From Bacteroidota bacterium (lineage in GTDB: Bacteria > Bacteroidota > Bacteroidia > Chitinophagales > Chitinophagaceae), in assembly GCA_005789565.1 (NCBI GenBank), contig SXXL01000081.1, positions 1 through 41,941 on the forward strand: a DNA stretch of 41,941 bases. Direction: 5' to 3'. Below, piece after piece: positions 7,234-16,625 of this stretch (positions within the stretch are counted from its first letter, which is position 1; each line of letters begins with the position of its first letter). The translations under genes and the position numbers were made by a program. The notes below the pieces were generated by a model. That model saw nothing but the letters and a program-made list of their open reading frames with translations, made no database searches and was not told the origin of the DNA.

Positions 7234-9480
7234 ATGGAAACCGCCGTTCTCGCCCCCAAATACAACCTGTCGCCGGAGGAGGAAAAAAAGCTCATTCTGC
7301 GCGAATACCGGTCCCTGTTGCGGGTGCTGAAGAACAAGATGAAGCCGGGCGATAAGCAACTGTTACGCACCGCTTTTGAGATGTCGGCCGACGCACACAA
7401 GACCATGCGGCGCAAAAGCGGCGAACCTTATGTCTTGCACCCCATTGCCGTGGCCAAGATATGTGCCGAGGAGATCGGATTGGGGATTCGTTCGGCGATC
7501 TGTTGTCTGCTGCACGACACCGTAGAGGATACCGACATTACACTGGATGACATCAAACGCGAATTCGGTCCCGAGATCACCAAGATCGTAGACGGGCTGA
7601 CCAAGATCGCCAACGTGGTGGATGTCAATGCCTCCAAGCAAGCGGAGAATTTCAAAAAGATCTTGCTGACGCTAACCGACGATCCGCGGGTGATCCTGAT
7701 CAAACTGGCCGATCGCTTGCACAACATGCGGACGCTCGATTGCATGAAGCACGACAAGCAGCTCAAGATCTCCTCCGAAACGGTTTATCTCTATGCCCCG
7801 CTGGCACACCGGATGGGATTGTACAACATCAAGACGGAGATGGAAGACCTCGCGATGAAGTACCTGGAGACCGACACCTATAAGGAGATCGCCCGTAAAC
7901 TGGCCGAAACCAAGAAGGAGCGGACCAAATACATCAACGAATTCATCAAGCCCATCCGGGATAAAATTGAGGAGGCAGCCATCTCAGCAGAGATCTATGG
8001 CCGTCCCAAGAGCATCCATTCGATCTGGAACAAGATGAAAAAAAAGGGCGTGGCTTTCGAAGAAGTCTACGACCTGTTTGCGATCCGGGTGATTTTGGAG
8101 GTGGAGCCGGAAAATGAAAAAGCCGATTGCTGGAAAGTCTATTCCCTGATCACGGACGAATACACCCCCGCGCCGGAGCGCCTGCGCGATTGGCTAAGTA
8201 ATCCCAAATCGAACGGCTACGAGGCGTTGCACACCACCGTGATGGGTCCGCAAGGCCGCTGGGTGGAAATTCAGATCCGAACCCGCCGAATGAACGAGAT
8301 CGCGGAAAAAGGATTGGCCGCTCACTGGAAATACAAGGAAGGAGCGGGCGATGAAAGCCGGTTCGATCAATGGTTTCAGCAGATCCGAGAAGTGATCGCC
8401 AATCAGGAAACCGATTCGATCGATTTCTTGCAGGACTTCAAGACCAGTTTCCTCGCGGAGGAGATCTATGTCTATACGCCCAAGGGGGATGTGAAGATGC
8501 TGCCCATTGGCTCCACGGCGCTCGACTTTGCTTTTTCCATTCACAGTGCCATTGGTGTCAAAACCATCGGTGCCAAAGTCAACCATAAACTCGTTCCGAT
8601 CAGTTACAAACTGCACAGCGGAGATCAGGTTGAGATCATCACCAGCAGCAAACAAAAAGCTTCCGAAGATTGGCTCAATTTCGTCGTTACCTCCAAGGCC
8701 AAGGGTCGGATACGCGACGCGCTCAAAGAGGAGAAGCGGCAGATCGCCGAGGAAGGCAAGTATACCCTGCAGCGTAAATTGGAGGGGCTGGGAGTAGCCT
8801 TCTCCCAACATAACCTGGAGGAATTACTCCGCTGGTATAAGCTGGATAATACGTTGGAGTTGTTCTATCAGATCGCCATCAAGCGACTCGACTTAAAAGA
8901 TATCAAAGAGTTTCAGGTGGTGGGCGACAAGCTGGAGGCCCCCAAGCCAATCAAGCCACCAGTTGTGGAAAAGCCGGAATTCATTCCGGGTCTGGGCAAA
9001 CGCGATGCCGAACTGATCATTTTCGGGGAGCGAAGCGATAAGATCGTATACCAACTGGCCAATTGCTGCAAGCCCATTCCGGGCGATGATGTATTTGGTT
9101 TCGTCACTACCGGTAAAGGGCTCACCATCCACCGCACCACCTGTCCCAATGCCGCTAAATTACTGGCCAGCTATGCCCATCGGGTCGTGAAGACCCGCTG
9201 GGCCAAGAACAAGGAGATCGCCTTCCTGACCGGCATCAAGATCATCGGGATGGACGACGTGGGGGTTGTCAGCAAGATCACGAACCTGATCTCCGGGGAT
9301 ATGCGCATCAATATCGGAGCCCTGACCATTGAGGCCCGGGAAGGGGTTTTCGAAGGCAATATCAAAGTGTATGTGCACGACCGCGAGGAGCTCGACGAGC
9401 TGGTCCGCCGCCTGATGCAATTGCCGGGCGTCGAAACCGTTAATCGGTACGATGTCGAAGATCTTTCGGTCTCTCCTTGA
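7234..9480 (+). CDS. Bifunctional (p)ppGpp synthetase/hydrolase (Rel/SpoT family)
   Basis: This enzyme makes and degrades the alarmone (p)ppGpp in the stringent response. It has 748 residues with the full RSH architecture. The HD hydrolase domain has LHPIA, the His-Asp pair at 94-95 (LHDTVEDT) and RLHNMRT. The synthetase domain has GRPKSIHSIWNKMKKKG and SNGYEALHTTVMGP. The TGS domain follows (YVYTPKGDVKMLPIGSTALD), then the conserved Cys region (ANCCKPIPGDDVFGF) and a C-terminal ACT domain. Both catalytic domains look intact, so it is probably the only long RSH protein needed. A near-match -7 box TAAATTCG (7220-7227) sits 6 bases before the ATG, which suggests a very short leader. Confidence 0.95.
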   Translation: METAVLAPKYNLSPEEEKKLILREYRSLLRVLKNKMKPGDKQLLRTAFEMSADAHKTMRRKSGEPYVLHPIAVAKICAEEIGLGIRSAICCLLHDTVEDTDITLDDIKREFGPEITKIVDGLTKIANVVDVNASKQAENFKKILLTLTDDPRVILIKLADRLHNMRTLDCMKHDKQLKISSETVYLYAPLAHRMGLYNIKTEMEDLAMKYLETDTYKEIARKLAETKKERTKYINEFIKPIRDKIEEAAISAEIYGRPKSIHSIWNKMKKKGVAFEEVYDLFAIRVILEVEPENEKADCWKVYSLITDEYTPAPERLRDWLSNPKSNGYEALHTTVMGPQGRWVEIQIRTRRMNEIAEKGLAAHWKYKEGAGDESRFDQWFQQIREVIANQETDSIDFLQDFKTSFLAEEIYVYTPKGDVKMLPIGSTALDFAFSIHSAIGVKTIGAKVNHKLVPISYKLHSGDQVEIITSSKQKASEDWLNFVVTSKAKGRIRDALKEEKRQIAEEGKYTLQRKLEGLGVAFSQHNLEELLRWYKLDNTLELFYQIAIKRLDLKDIKEFQVVGDKLEAPKPIKPPVVEKPEFIPGLGKRDAELIIFGERSDKIVYQLANCCKPIPGDDVFGFVTTGKGLTIHRTTCPNAAKLLASYAHRVVKTRWAKNKEIAFLTGIKIIGMDDVGVVSKITNLISGDMRINIGALTIEAREGVFEGNIKVYVHDREELDELVRRLMQLPGVETVNRYDVEDLSVSP

Positions 9481-9540
9481 GTCATCCACGGATTTTTTTT
9501 ATCTTGTTGCCTCCCGCTTTCGAGCAGGCCTTCAACGCTT

Positions 9541-12500
9541 ATGAGACATTTTCTTTTTTCGATCCTCCTGACCGCCTGTTCGGTTGCGCTGTACGCACAA
9601 AATCCGGCCACTACGTTCGAGATCGCAAACCGTACGATCAATCTGCCTTGCGGCACCAACTGCACCAACATCACGGCCGTGGTGCCACACATCAAGAACA
9701 GCTCGGATTATGTGATCACGTCTCCGGCCTATCAGCCTTTTGCCTGGGTGACAGCCGCCGGGATTGATGTCACAACGCTGATCAATACGTTCGGAAACGA
9801 TGATCAGTGGACTTCCGCGATCACTGTTCCCTTTCCCATCTGTTATTACGGCACCTCTTACTCCTCTCTGATCATCGGTACCAACTCCGCCATCAGCTTC
9901 GATATTTCACGCGCTTCCACCGGCAGCGGTTATTCCATTACGGCTACCGGTACGATTCCAAGTGGCAGTTATGCGCCCAACATGATCTTTGGTCCTTATC
10001 ACGATATCGACATCGACCAGCCCGGCGCCAACAAGCGTATTGAATATCGAATCGAAGGAACCGCTCCCAAGCGACGATTGATCGCCAGCTTTAACGAGGT
10101 CCCCTATTTTTCCAGTTCCTGCTCCCAATTTTTTGCGACGCATCAAATGGTGTTGTATGAAGGCACGGGAATCGTAGAGATCTATATCAAAGACAAGCCA
10201 TCCTGTACGGGCTGGAATGGTGGTCGAGCTATACTGGGTATGCAAGACGGCACCCTCACCAAGGCCGCCGCGGTGACCGGACGAAACGCTACCGTCTGGG
10301 GAAACAATGCCATGAACGAATGCTGGCGATTCATTCCGAGTGGCGGAACACCCACTTTCAAATCGGCCAGCCTGATCCTGAATGGAAATGTGGTCGCCAG
10401 TTCCGCACCGGGGTATGGCCTGGATACTGCCACCACGGCACCCGGTAAGCTGGGATTGACGATGAACAATATTTGCCCACCCACGCCCAATACCAAGTAT
10501 TATCTGGAAGTGCGTTACAAGGATTGCAACAACCCCAACAACGATATCGTCTTCACCGATTCGGTCAATGTGGTCAAGCTTCCTTCCTCTTTATTGGGAA
10601 CAGCGGCCGTGCAGCCAGCCTCTTGTGGAACGAACAATGGTTCCATCACCATCAATGGTGTATCGGGGGGCAGCACACCTTATCAATATTCGATTGACGG
10701 CGGTACCACCTGGCAAACCTCCAACACCTTCACCGGATTGGCTCAAGGCGCCTACACCATCAACATCAAGGATGCCTCCGGTGTTTGTACCCTAACGCTC
10801 AATGCCTCCGTTACGCTGGCCGGGGCGCTACCTGCCACCACGACTAACCAGGTAACCGCTTGCACCGGCGTTAACAATGGTTCCATCACCGTTACTTCCG
10901 TTGGCGGTACCGGTCCCTATACGTTTAGTCTGAACGGTGGTGCACCGGTAGCAGGAACGATCCCTTATACGTATTCGAACCTTGCCGCCGGCGGATATAC
11001 GATCCTGGTCAGGGACCTCAGCAATGGTTGTACGACCAATTTGCTCAATGTTGTGGTCAGTGTGGGTTCCGGAGCCGATGGTACCACTACTTCTACAGCA
11101 ACTTCTTGCCCCACCGTAAACAACGGTGCTTTAACCGTCACCACCACTGCCGGTATAGCACCTTTTTCTTTTGGGATTGATGGAGGTGCCCTGCAGGCTG
11201 GTACCAGTCCCTACACTTTTTCGAATCTCACTCCCGGTAATCACGTGGTCACGATCCGCGATGCGTTGGGATGTACTCGAAATTTGAATGTGACGGTCAA
11301 TGCCGGTCCGCCGCTTTCAGCCGGACTCACCAGTGCCGCCACCGGATGCCAGGGCGCTGCCAATGGCACAGTCACGGTTACGCCCAACTCCGGCACCGGA
11401 CCCTATACCTATTCGTTGGACAATGGTGCCTTTGTCTCGGGTGCTGCTCCGTATACCTTCACCAACCTCTCGGCGGGTAATCACACCATCGTGGTCAGGG
11501 ATGCCGCCGGTTGTGCCACCAACGTGCTCAACATAAATGTGGCTCCTGGTCCCCCGCTGGCTACAACCGCCACCAAAACCGATGCGCTTTGTTTTGGCGG
11601 CAGTACCGGAGCCATCACGGTTACCCAACCCACCGTGGGCAGTGCGCCGTATCAATATTCACTCGATAATACCAACTGGCAATCGAGCAATCAATTCACC
11701 GGATTAACGGCCGGCAATTACACGGTTTATTTCCGCGAGGCGAATGGTTGTTTTGGTAACCTGACCATTACGGTCGGACAGCCCACGGCACTGGCCGTGG
11801 CGGCGACCACCGTTCCGGTGGTGTGTAATGGTCAGCCCAACGGAATCATTCGCGTAACGGGTAACGGTGGCATCGGTCCCTATCAATACTCACTGAACGG
11901 TACCACTTGGCAAACCATCGATAGTTTTCTGGTGGCCGCTGGTTCGTACACCGTGCACATCCGAGACAATAACGGATGCACGACCACCACACCTATCTCC
12001 GTTACCGAGCCCAATGTGTTGAATGCTGTATCGGCCAATGCCAATGCTACTTGTAATGGTGGTAACGACGGACAGATCGTGGTCACGGCCACCGGCGGCA
12101 ATGCCAATTACCAATACTCGATCGATGGGGGTGCCACCTGGCAGTCCACCGCCACCTTCAACGTAGCACCGGGTAACTACGTCGTGCTGGTAAAAGACGG
12201 ATTGGGTTGCAGTACCAGTTTTAATACCACCGTGGGTCTTACCAATGATCTTACCCTCACCCCGCAAACCGATCCCACCATCTGCGAAAGTAAATCAGCG
12301 CAGTTGGCTGTTTTATCCAATGGGTTGCTATTCAGCTGGTCGCCGGGCACGGCACTCAGCAATACCACTATTCCGAACCCGGTGGCCAGTCCCACCGCCA
12401 CCACCCAATACATCGTAACTGTCACCTACGGACGATGTGTGGCCTACGATACCGTGGTGGTGAACGTCAATGCGGCTCCCATCCCCAATGCCGGTCCGGA

Positions 12501-13242
12501 CGGTTTCATTTGTTATGGTCAAACCTATCAATTACAAGCCTCCGGCGGGGTGCAGTACCGGTGGACGCCAGCCACGTATCTGAGCAGCACCACGGTAGCC
12601 AATCCCATCTCGTCCCCGTCGAAGGATATTATCTACACTTTATCCATTTTGGCAGATGCCAACGGTTGTGCTTCGTTGGTTACCGATGAGATGACCATTG
12701 ATGTTACGCCGCCCTTGAAACTAAAGACCTATCCCTTCGATACCATCGGCTATCCGGGCGATCAGTTTCAATTGTTGGTTGTACCCAACGATCCGGATGC
12801 AACCAATTTTGTGTGGTCGCCCTCGGTTGGGCTGAGTAGTACCACTATTGCCAACCCCATCGTAACGGTCGGGGCGATCGGGCAGGATATTCAATACCGG
12901 GTCTGGGCCTTTACACAGGCTGGTTGCCGCGGAGAGGGTTATGTCAAGGTCAGGGTATATAAAGGTCCCGATATTTACGTACCAACCGGGTTTACGCCCA
13001 ATGGCGACGGGAAGAACGATAAATTCACCCCCTTCCCGGTGGGTATGAAAAGCTACAACTACTTCAAAGTATTCAATCGGTGGGGTCAGCTGGTCTTTAG
13101 CACCACCCAATTGAATACGGGCTGGGATGGCCGTTGGGGTGGGGGGGAGCAACCGGCCGGAACCTATGTATGGATGATCGAGGGACTTACCAAAGACAAT
13201 CGGGTGATCACCAAGAAGGGAACGGTGGTCATGATCCGATGA
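9541..13242 (+). CDS. Secreted SprB-repeat protein with gliding/T9SS type B C-terminal domain
   Basis: This is a 1233-residue cell-surface or secreted protein. A signal peptide (about residues 1-20, ending in ALYAQ) is followed by a β-rich, cysteine-containing N-terminal module (about 25-300). Seven SprB-like repeats of 76-82 residues follow, with cores (PYQYSIDGG or similar) at about residues 380, 459, 541, 621, 703, 780 and 857. Each continues into a GxYTxxxxDxxGC strand. Three further β-sandwich modules with W(S/T)P…L(S)xxT…NP patterns lie at about 910-1150. The end (YVPTGFTPNGDGKNDKF … FNRWGQLVF … GTYVWMIEG) is the gliding-motility-associated C-terminal domain, the type B sorting signal for the type IX secretion system. 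Ligand and role in adhesion or motility are unknown. Upstream, only a poor box (TATCTTGT near 9500) is seen. Confidence 0.9.
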   Translation: MRHFLFSILLTACSVALYAQNPATTFEIANRTINLPCGTNCTNITAVVPHIKNSSDYVITSPAYQPFAWVTAAGIDVTTLINTFGNDDQWTSAITVPFPICYYGTSYSSLIIGTNSAISFDISRASTGSGYSITATGTIPSGSYAPNMIFGPYHDIDIDQPGANKRIEYRIEGTAPKRRLIASFNEVPYFSSSCSQFFATHQMVLYEGTGIVEIYIKDKPSCTGWNGGRAILGMQDGTLTKAAAVTGRNATVWGNNAMNECWRFIPSGGTPTFKSASLILNGNVVASSAPGYGLDTATTAPGKLGLTMNNICPPTPNTKYYLEVRYKDCNNPNNDIVFTDSVNVVKLPSSLLGTAAVQPASCGTNNGSITINGVSGGSTPYQYSIDGGTTWQTSNTFTGLAQGAYTINIKDASGVCTLTLNASVTLAGALPATTTNQVTACTGVNNGSITVTSVGGTGPYTFSLNGGAPVAGTIPYTYSNLAAGGYTILVRDLSNGCTTNLLNVVVSVGSGADGTTTSTATSCPTVNNGALTVTTTAGIAPFSFGIDGGALQAGTSPYTFSNLTPGNHVVTIRDALGCTRNLNVTVNAGPPLSAGLTSAATGCQGAANGTVTVTPNSGTGPYTYSLDNGAFVSGAAPYTFTNLSAGNHTIVVRDAAGCATNVLNINVAPGPPLATTATKTDALCFGGSTGAITVTQPTVGSAPYQYSLDNTNWQSSNQFTGLTAGNYTVYFREANGCFGNLTITVGQPTALAVAATTVPVVCNGQPNGIIRVTGNGGIGPYQYSLNGTTWQTIDSFLVAAGSYTVHIRDNNGCTTTTPISVTEPNVLNAVSANANATCNGGNDGQIVVTATGGNANYQYSIDGGATWQSTATFNVAPGNYVVLVKDGLGCSTSFNTTVGLTNDLTLTPQTDPTICESKSAQLAVLSNGLLFSWSPGTALSNTTIPNPVASPTATTQYIVTVTYGRCVAYDTVVVNVNAAPIPNAGPDGFICYGQTYQLQASGGVQYRWTPATYLSSTTVANPISSPSKDIIYTLSILADANGCASLVTDEMTIDVTPPLKLKTYPFDTIGYPGDQFQLLVVPNDPDATNFVWSPSVGLSSTTIANPIVTVGAIGQDIQYRVWAFTQAGCRGEGYVKVRVYKGPDIYVPTGFTPNGDGKNDKFTPFPVGMKSYNYFKVFNRWGQLVFSTTQLNTGWDGRWGGGEQPAGTYVWMIEGLTKDNRVITKKGTVVMIR
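10620..12240 (+). repeat. Seven in-frame tandem repeats of about 230-247 bp (SprB-like)
   Basis: Degenerate direct repeats lie inside the surface-protein gene. Repeat cores fall near 10678, 10915, 11161, 11401, 11648, 11878 and 12109, a period of about 228-247 bases. Repeats 2-4 share a longer form with an (A)PYT(F/Y)xNL insertion and look more related to each other than to repeats 1 and 5-7. The DNA copies have diverged, so this is an old array and not a recent expansion. Confidence 0.85.
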
Positions 13243-13312
13243 GGTTTATCCCCATGCTTTTTCCCTTATCACCATTCCGCTTTTTTATCGATCGGATGCC
13301 CCGTCATCCCTT

Positions 13313-13320
13313 TATTTTTG
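13313..13320 (+). promoter_or_regulatory. Promoter -7 box for purA
   Basis: TATTTTTG followed by C is a perfect TAnnTTTG box, 43 bases before the purA ATG. The expected -33 position is T-rich (13281-13287) without a clear TTG. Confidence 0.5.
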
Positions 13321-13363
13321 CGTCGCGCCAACACGCGCAACACACGCAATACAATTTCTGATC

Positions 13364-14632
13364 ATGGTAGATGTTATACTCGGCTTGCAATGGGGCGATG
13401 AAGGAAAGGGAAAGATCGTCGATTTTTTTGCCAAAGATTATGCCGTAGTGGCCCGGTTTCAGGGCGGTCCCAATGCCGGACATACATTGTATGTAAACGG
13501 ACAAAAGATCGTGCTTCATCAGATCCCCTCCGGTATTTTTCATGCCGGTATTCAAAACCTGATCGGCAACGGCGTGGTGTTGGATGCTGTTACGCTAAAA
13601 AAAGAATGTGCGGCCGTAGCGGCCCTAGGCGTGGATGTCCAAAAAAATCTATACATCGCCCAGCGGGCGCACTTGATCCTGCCCACGCACCGTGCGTTGG
13701 ATAAAGCCGCGGAACTGGCTAAGGGTGAGCAAAAGATCGGTTCCACGCTGAAGGGGATCGGTCCTACGTACATGGACAAGACCGGACGTAACGGACTTCG
13801 GGTCGGTAACCTGTTCGACAAGGATTTCACTGCACAATACCAAAAACTTCGGGCCAAGCATCAGCAGTTGCTCGACAACCATGGTTTCACGGAAGATATT
13901 TCGGCCTGGGAGAATGATTTTTTTGAGGCCATTGAGTTTTTACGCGGACTCAAGGTGGTAAACGGGGAGTACTTCATCAATGAAGCCATCGCCTCCGGAC
14001 AAAAGGTGCTGGCCGAAGGGGCACAGGGCAGTATGCTCGACATTGATTTTGGCACGTTTCCTTTCGTTACATCTTCCAATACCATTTCCGCGGGTGTTTG
14101 CAGCGGACTGGGCATCGCGCCCCAAAAGATCCGGGAGGTCTACGGCGTAACCAAGGCATATTGTACCCGGGTGGGAGGCGGACCTTTCCCTACAGAATTA
14201 AATGATGAAACGGGAGAAACCCTGCGTCGGATCGGAAGTGAATTCGGGGCCACGACCGGACGACCCCGTCGTTGTGGCTGGATCGATCTGGTCGCCTTGA
14301 ACTATGCCTGTATGCTCAATGGCGTAACGGCCCTGGTGATGACCAAGGCGGACGTATTGGATACGTTCGCGACGCTCCAAGCCTGCACGGCCTATGAATA
14401 CGATGGCCGGCAAATGAACCAGATGCCTTTTCAGTTGGATGCCGGTCCCCTGAAACCCATCTACCAGTCCTTCCCGGGATGGGAGCAACCCATCACCGAG
14501 TTTCGCCAGGCTGCCGAGTTGCCCCCGGTGATGCAATCCTATATACAATTCATCGAGTCCTGTTTGGGGGTACCGGTGCGGTTTGTGTCGAACGGGCCCG
14601 GTCGCGACCAATTGATCGAACGCCCGGTATAA
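13364..14632 (+). CDS. purA: Adenylosuccinate synthetase
   Basis: The enzyme joins IMP and aspartate with GTP to give adenylosuccinate, the first step from IMP to AMP. It has 422 residues, the normal length. The GTP-binding loop is GDEGKGK at 11-17, followed by the catalytic GPNAGHT. Other family signatures are IGPTYMDK, EGAQGSMLDIDFGTFPFVTSS and the RCGWIDLV segment. Its own promoter box lies upstream, and the convergent or following genes are not purine genes. Confidence 0.97.
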   Translation: MVDVILGLQWGDEGKGKIVDFFAKDYAVVARFQGGPNAGHTLYVNGQKIVLHQIPSGIFHAGIQNLIGNGVVLDAVTLKKECAAVAALGVDVQKNLYIAQRAHLILPTHRALDKAAELAKGEQKIGSTLKGIGPTYMDKTGRNGLRVGNLFDKDFTAQYQKLRAKHQQLLDNHGFTEDISAWENDFFEAIEFLRGLKVVNGEYFINEAIASGQKVLAEGAQGSMLDIDFGTFPFVTSSNTISAGVCSGLGIAPQKIREVYGVTKAYCTRVGGGPFPTELNDETGETLRRIGSEFGATTGRPRRCGWIDLVALNYACMLNGVTALVMTKADVLDTFATLQACTAYEYDGRQMNQMPFQLDAGPLKPIYQSFPGWEQPITEFRQAAELPPVMQSYIQFIESCLGVPVRFVSNGPGRDQLIERPV

Positions 14633-14709
14633 GATCCGCTGAAAATTCCGTCGAAAAAATTTGGCGGATTTGTCGGAACGCAGAAAATTTACATTGTGAA
14701 TCATTTTTT

Positions 14710-15024
14710 ATGTTGATAAAACGGAATCTCCAGACTGCAGACAAACCACGGTGGGGAATAACGGCTGACGGTATCCTCACGCTCGTTGCCGCAAAGAAAA
14801 AAGCCGCAGAAGAAGAAGAAAAAGAATCAGCGGATGAATGGGAAAAAGAGGAAGGGGAAGAAGCCTGGGATCCCGATTTTGATGAGTTTGACGTTCCCAA
14901 ATCCCGCTCTGGTAAATCAGACAATAAAGAAGAGGAGGAGTTGAACTTCGAAGAGGAAGAGGAATTCAACGATCTTTTCGACGACGAAGGATTTGATGAA
15001 GATGCTCCGAACGATGATTATTGA
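14710..15024 (+). CDS. Small, strongly acidic hypothetical protein
   Basis: I do not recognise this 104-residue protein. The chosen ATG at 14710 gives MLIKRNLQTADKPRWGITAD; a longer frame runs back into purA but would add residues encoded by purA and is unlikely. A basic N-terminus with one short hydrophobic stretch (GILTLVAAKKK) is followed by a Glu/Asp-rich low-complexity tail with FDEFDVP and FNDLFDDEGFDED motifs, probably disordered. It lies 77 bases after purA and 27 before pabB. A poor -7-like box (TACATTGT, 14690-14697) precedes it. The acidic tail suggests binding to a basic partner such as ribosome, RNA-binding protein or chaperone; that is a guess. Confidence 0.7.
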   Translation: MLIKRNLQTADKPRWGITADGILTLVAAKKKAAEEEEKESADEWEKEEGEEAWDPDFDEFDVPKSRSGKSDNKEEEELNFEEEEEFNDLFDDEGFDEDAPNDDY

Positions 15025-15051
15025 TCATCGTTGCTTTCCCCGCGTACAATC

Positions 15052-16326
15052 ATGACAAGACTGGAAAAAGACCTGGATGAATTGCCTTTGGGTCTGTCCG
15101 GACTTCTCCGCTGGGCCACGGCCCACGAAGTCTGTTGTGTATTGGATGGTTCTGCGGCCACGGATCCCGACTACGCGTTCCCCCGTCAACTCGCCGTGGG
15201 GGTCAATCGATCCTTTGAATTAGGTGTGGATGGATCGCTGTCGGATTTGGATGCTTTCTTAAGTCCCAGCAGCATCGGCTATGCCCTACAGATCGGATAC
15301 GGATTGAAAGATCACCTGGAGAAACTTACTTCTCGTCACCTCGATCCCATCGGGTTTCCCAGCTTGTTCGTGTTCGAGCCGGCCGTTCGCATTCAATGGA
15401 TGGGAGACCGCCTTCATATCTGGGCAGCGGATGCAGCGGCCGTTTGGGAAAGCATCCGATCGACCGGTTCGCGCCCGACTGATCCAATCATTCCTCCGGT
15501 CCGCTTTCAACCCCGTTGCTCCCGGATGCAATACTTGGCGGCCCTCGAACAGGTGCACAAGCATATTTTGCGGGGCGACTGCTATGAATTGAATTATTGT
15601 CAGGAGTTTTTTTCGACCGGCGTGTCGTTGGATCCCGTGGCCGTGTATGAGCGTTTGTCTGCGGTGGTGCAGGCACCTTTTGCCTGTCTGTATCGAAACA
15701 AGCACCGCTGGATGATGGGGGCCAGTCCCGAACGTTTCTTGAAAAAGCAAGGCGACAGGCTGGAGTCAAGGCCCATGAAAGGCACCGCGCCTCGGGCCGT
15801 CGATCCGATACAGGATGCTCAGTTAGCCGCAGCACTGCAAGGAAGCCAAAAGGACCGATCGGAAAACATCATGGTGGTCGATTTGGTGCGAAACGATCTT
15901 TCCCGCGTTGCTGAGAAAGGAACGGTACAGGTGGAAGCACTTTGTGCCTTGCATAGTTTTCCGCAGGTGCATCAGTTGGTGTCGACGGTCAGTGGCCAAC
16001 TTCGTGCCGGCACGGGTTTTCGGGAAATTTTGGAGGCCTGCTTCCCCATGGGATCCATGACGGGTGCCCCCAAAGTGCGGGTGATGCAATTGACCGACCA
16101 ATATGAGCACAGTGCTCGGGGGTTGTATTCCGGTTCTGTCGGGTATATCGAACCCAATGGAGATTTTGATCTGAATGTCGTGATCCGCAGCCTACAGTAC
16201 CAGGCGGATAGCGGATATGTATCCTACCACGTCGGCTCTGGCATTACGGCCTACAGCGATCCGGAAAAAGAATGGGAGGAATGCCTTTGGAAATCAAGGG
16301 GCATTCGGCAGGTGTTCGAGGCGTAG
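15052..16326 (+). CDS. pabB: Aminodeoxychorismate synthase component I (PabB-type chorismate-binding enzyme)
   Basis: This chorismate-binding enzyme has 424 residues. The conserved C-terminal half has MVVDLVRNDLSRV, GSMTGAPKVRVMQ and SGSVGYIEPNGDFDLNV. The sequence RPMKGTAPR carries Lys243 in the position where aminodeoxychorismate synthases have PIKGT and anthranilate synthases have PIAGT. This favours 4-amino-4-deoxychorismate (folate pathway) over tryptophan synthesis. The N-terminal part (about 1-150) is divergent and shorter than in enteric PabB. No glutaminase partner (pabA) or pabC lies nearby. The start at 15052 is preferred over an in-frame TTG at 15031. Confidence 0.85.
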   Translation: MTRLEKDLDELPLGLSGLLRWATAHEVCCVLDGSAATDPDYAFPRQLAVGVNRSFELGVDGSLSDLDAFLSPSSIGYALQIGYGLKDHLEKLTSRHLDPIGFPSLFVFEPAVRIQWMGDRLHIWAADAAAVWESIRSTGSRPTDPIIPPVRFQPRCSRMQYLAALEQVHKHILRGDCYELNYCQEFFSTGVSLDPVAVYERLSAVVQAPFACLYRNKHRWMMGASPERFLKKQGDRLESRPMKGTAPRAVDPIQDAQLAAALQGSQKDRSENIMVVDLVRNDLSRVAEKGTVQVEALCALHSFPQVHQLVSTVSGQLRAGTGFREILEACFPMGSMTGAPKVRVMQLTDQYEHSARGLYSGSVGYIEPNGDFDLNVVIRSLQYQADSGYVSYHVGSGITAYSDPEKEWEECLWKSRGIRQVFEA

Positions 16327-16330
16327 CCGA

Positions 16331-16528
16331 TCAGGACTTGTGGCTGTCGTTCACGCTGTCCTCGATCTCTTTTTTGACGTTGCTTTTGGCGTCGTTGAAT
16401 TCCCGCACCCCACGGCCTACCCCGCGCATCAACTCGGGGATCTTCTTGCCACCAAACATCAGCAAAACGATGACCAGGATGATGATGATCTCGTTGGTGC
16501 CCATTGCCAGCAAAATGTTCTGTACCAT
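16331..16528 (-). CDS. tatA: Sec-independent translocase subunit TatA/E family
   Basis: This 65-residue protein has one N-terminal membrane helix ([17 protein letters not shown]), the hinge [17 protein letters not shown] and a charged C-terminal amphipathic tail. This is the exact TatA layout. It forms the protein-conducting part of the twin-arginine pathway in the inner membrane. No tatC is adjacent. The gene converges with pabB, leaving 4 bases between the stops. A good promoter with both elements lies just upstream. Confidence 0.92.
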   Translation of the reverse strand: MVQNILLAMGTNEIIIILVIVLLMFGGKKIPELMRGVGRGVREFNDAKSNVKKEIEDSVNDSHKS

Positions 16529-16545
16529 ATCAGATGATTGTAGTT

Positions 16546-16578
16546 CAAAGATAATAACAACCCATGACCCCCGGCAAA
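16546..16578 (-). promoter_or_regulatory. Promoter for tatA (-33 and -7 elements)
   Basis: On the minus strand TTTG (16578-16575) is followed by 21 bases and a perfect TATCTTTG box (16553-16546). The box is 17 bases before the tatA ATG. The -33 element directly abuts the T-tract of the rplS terminator. Confidence 0.65.
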
Positions 16579-16604
16579 TAAAAAACCCCGGTGAACCGGG
16601 GTTT
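16579..16604 (-). terminator. Rho-independent terminator after rplS
   Basis: CCCCGGT-ga-ACCGGGG forms a perfect 7-bp stem (16586-16601). On the minus strand it is followed by TTTTTT. It lies just past the rplS stop and separates rplS from the tatA promoter. Confidence 0.9.
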
Positions 16605-16625
16605 GAAAAAGTTTAACGGATCGAA

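Noticed and set aside
10620-12240. Possible CRISPR-like or mobile repeat array
   Set aside because: The repeats are in frame, about 240 bases long, divergent and encode SprB-like modules, so they are protein repeats.
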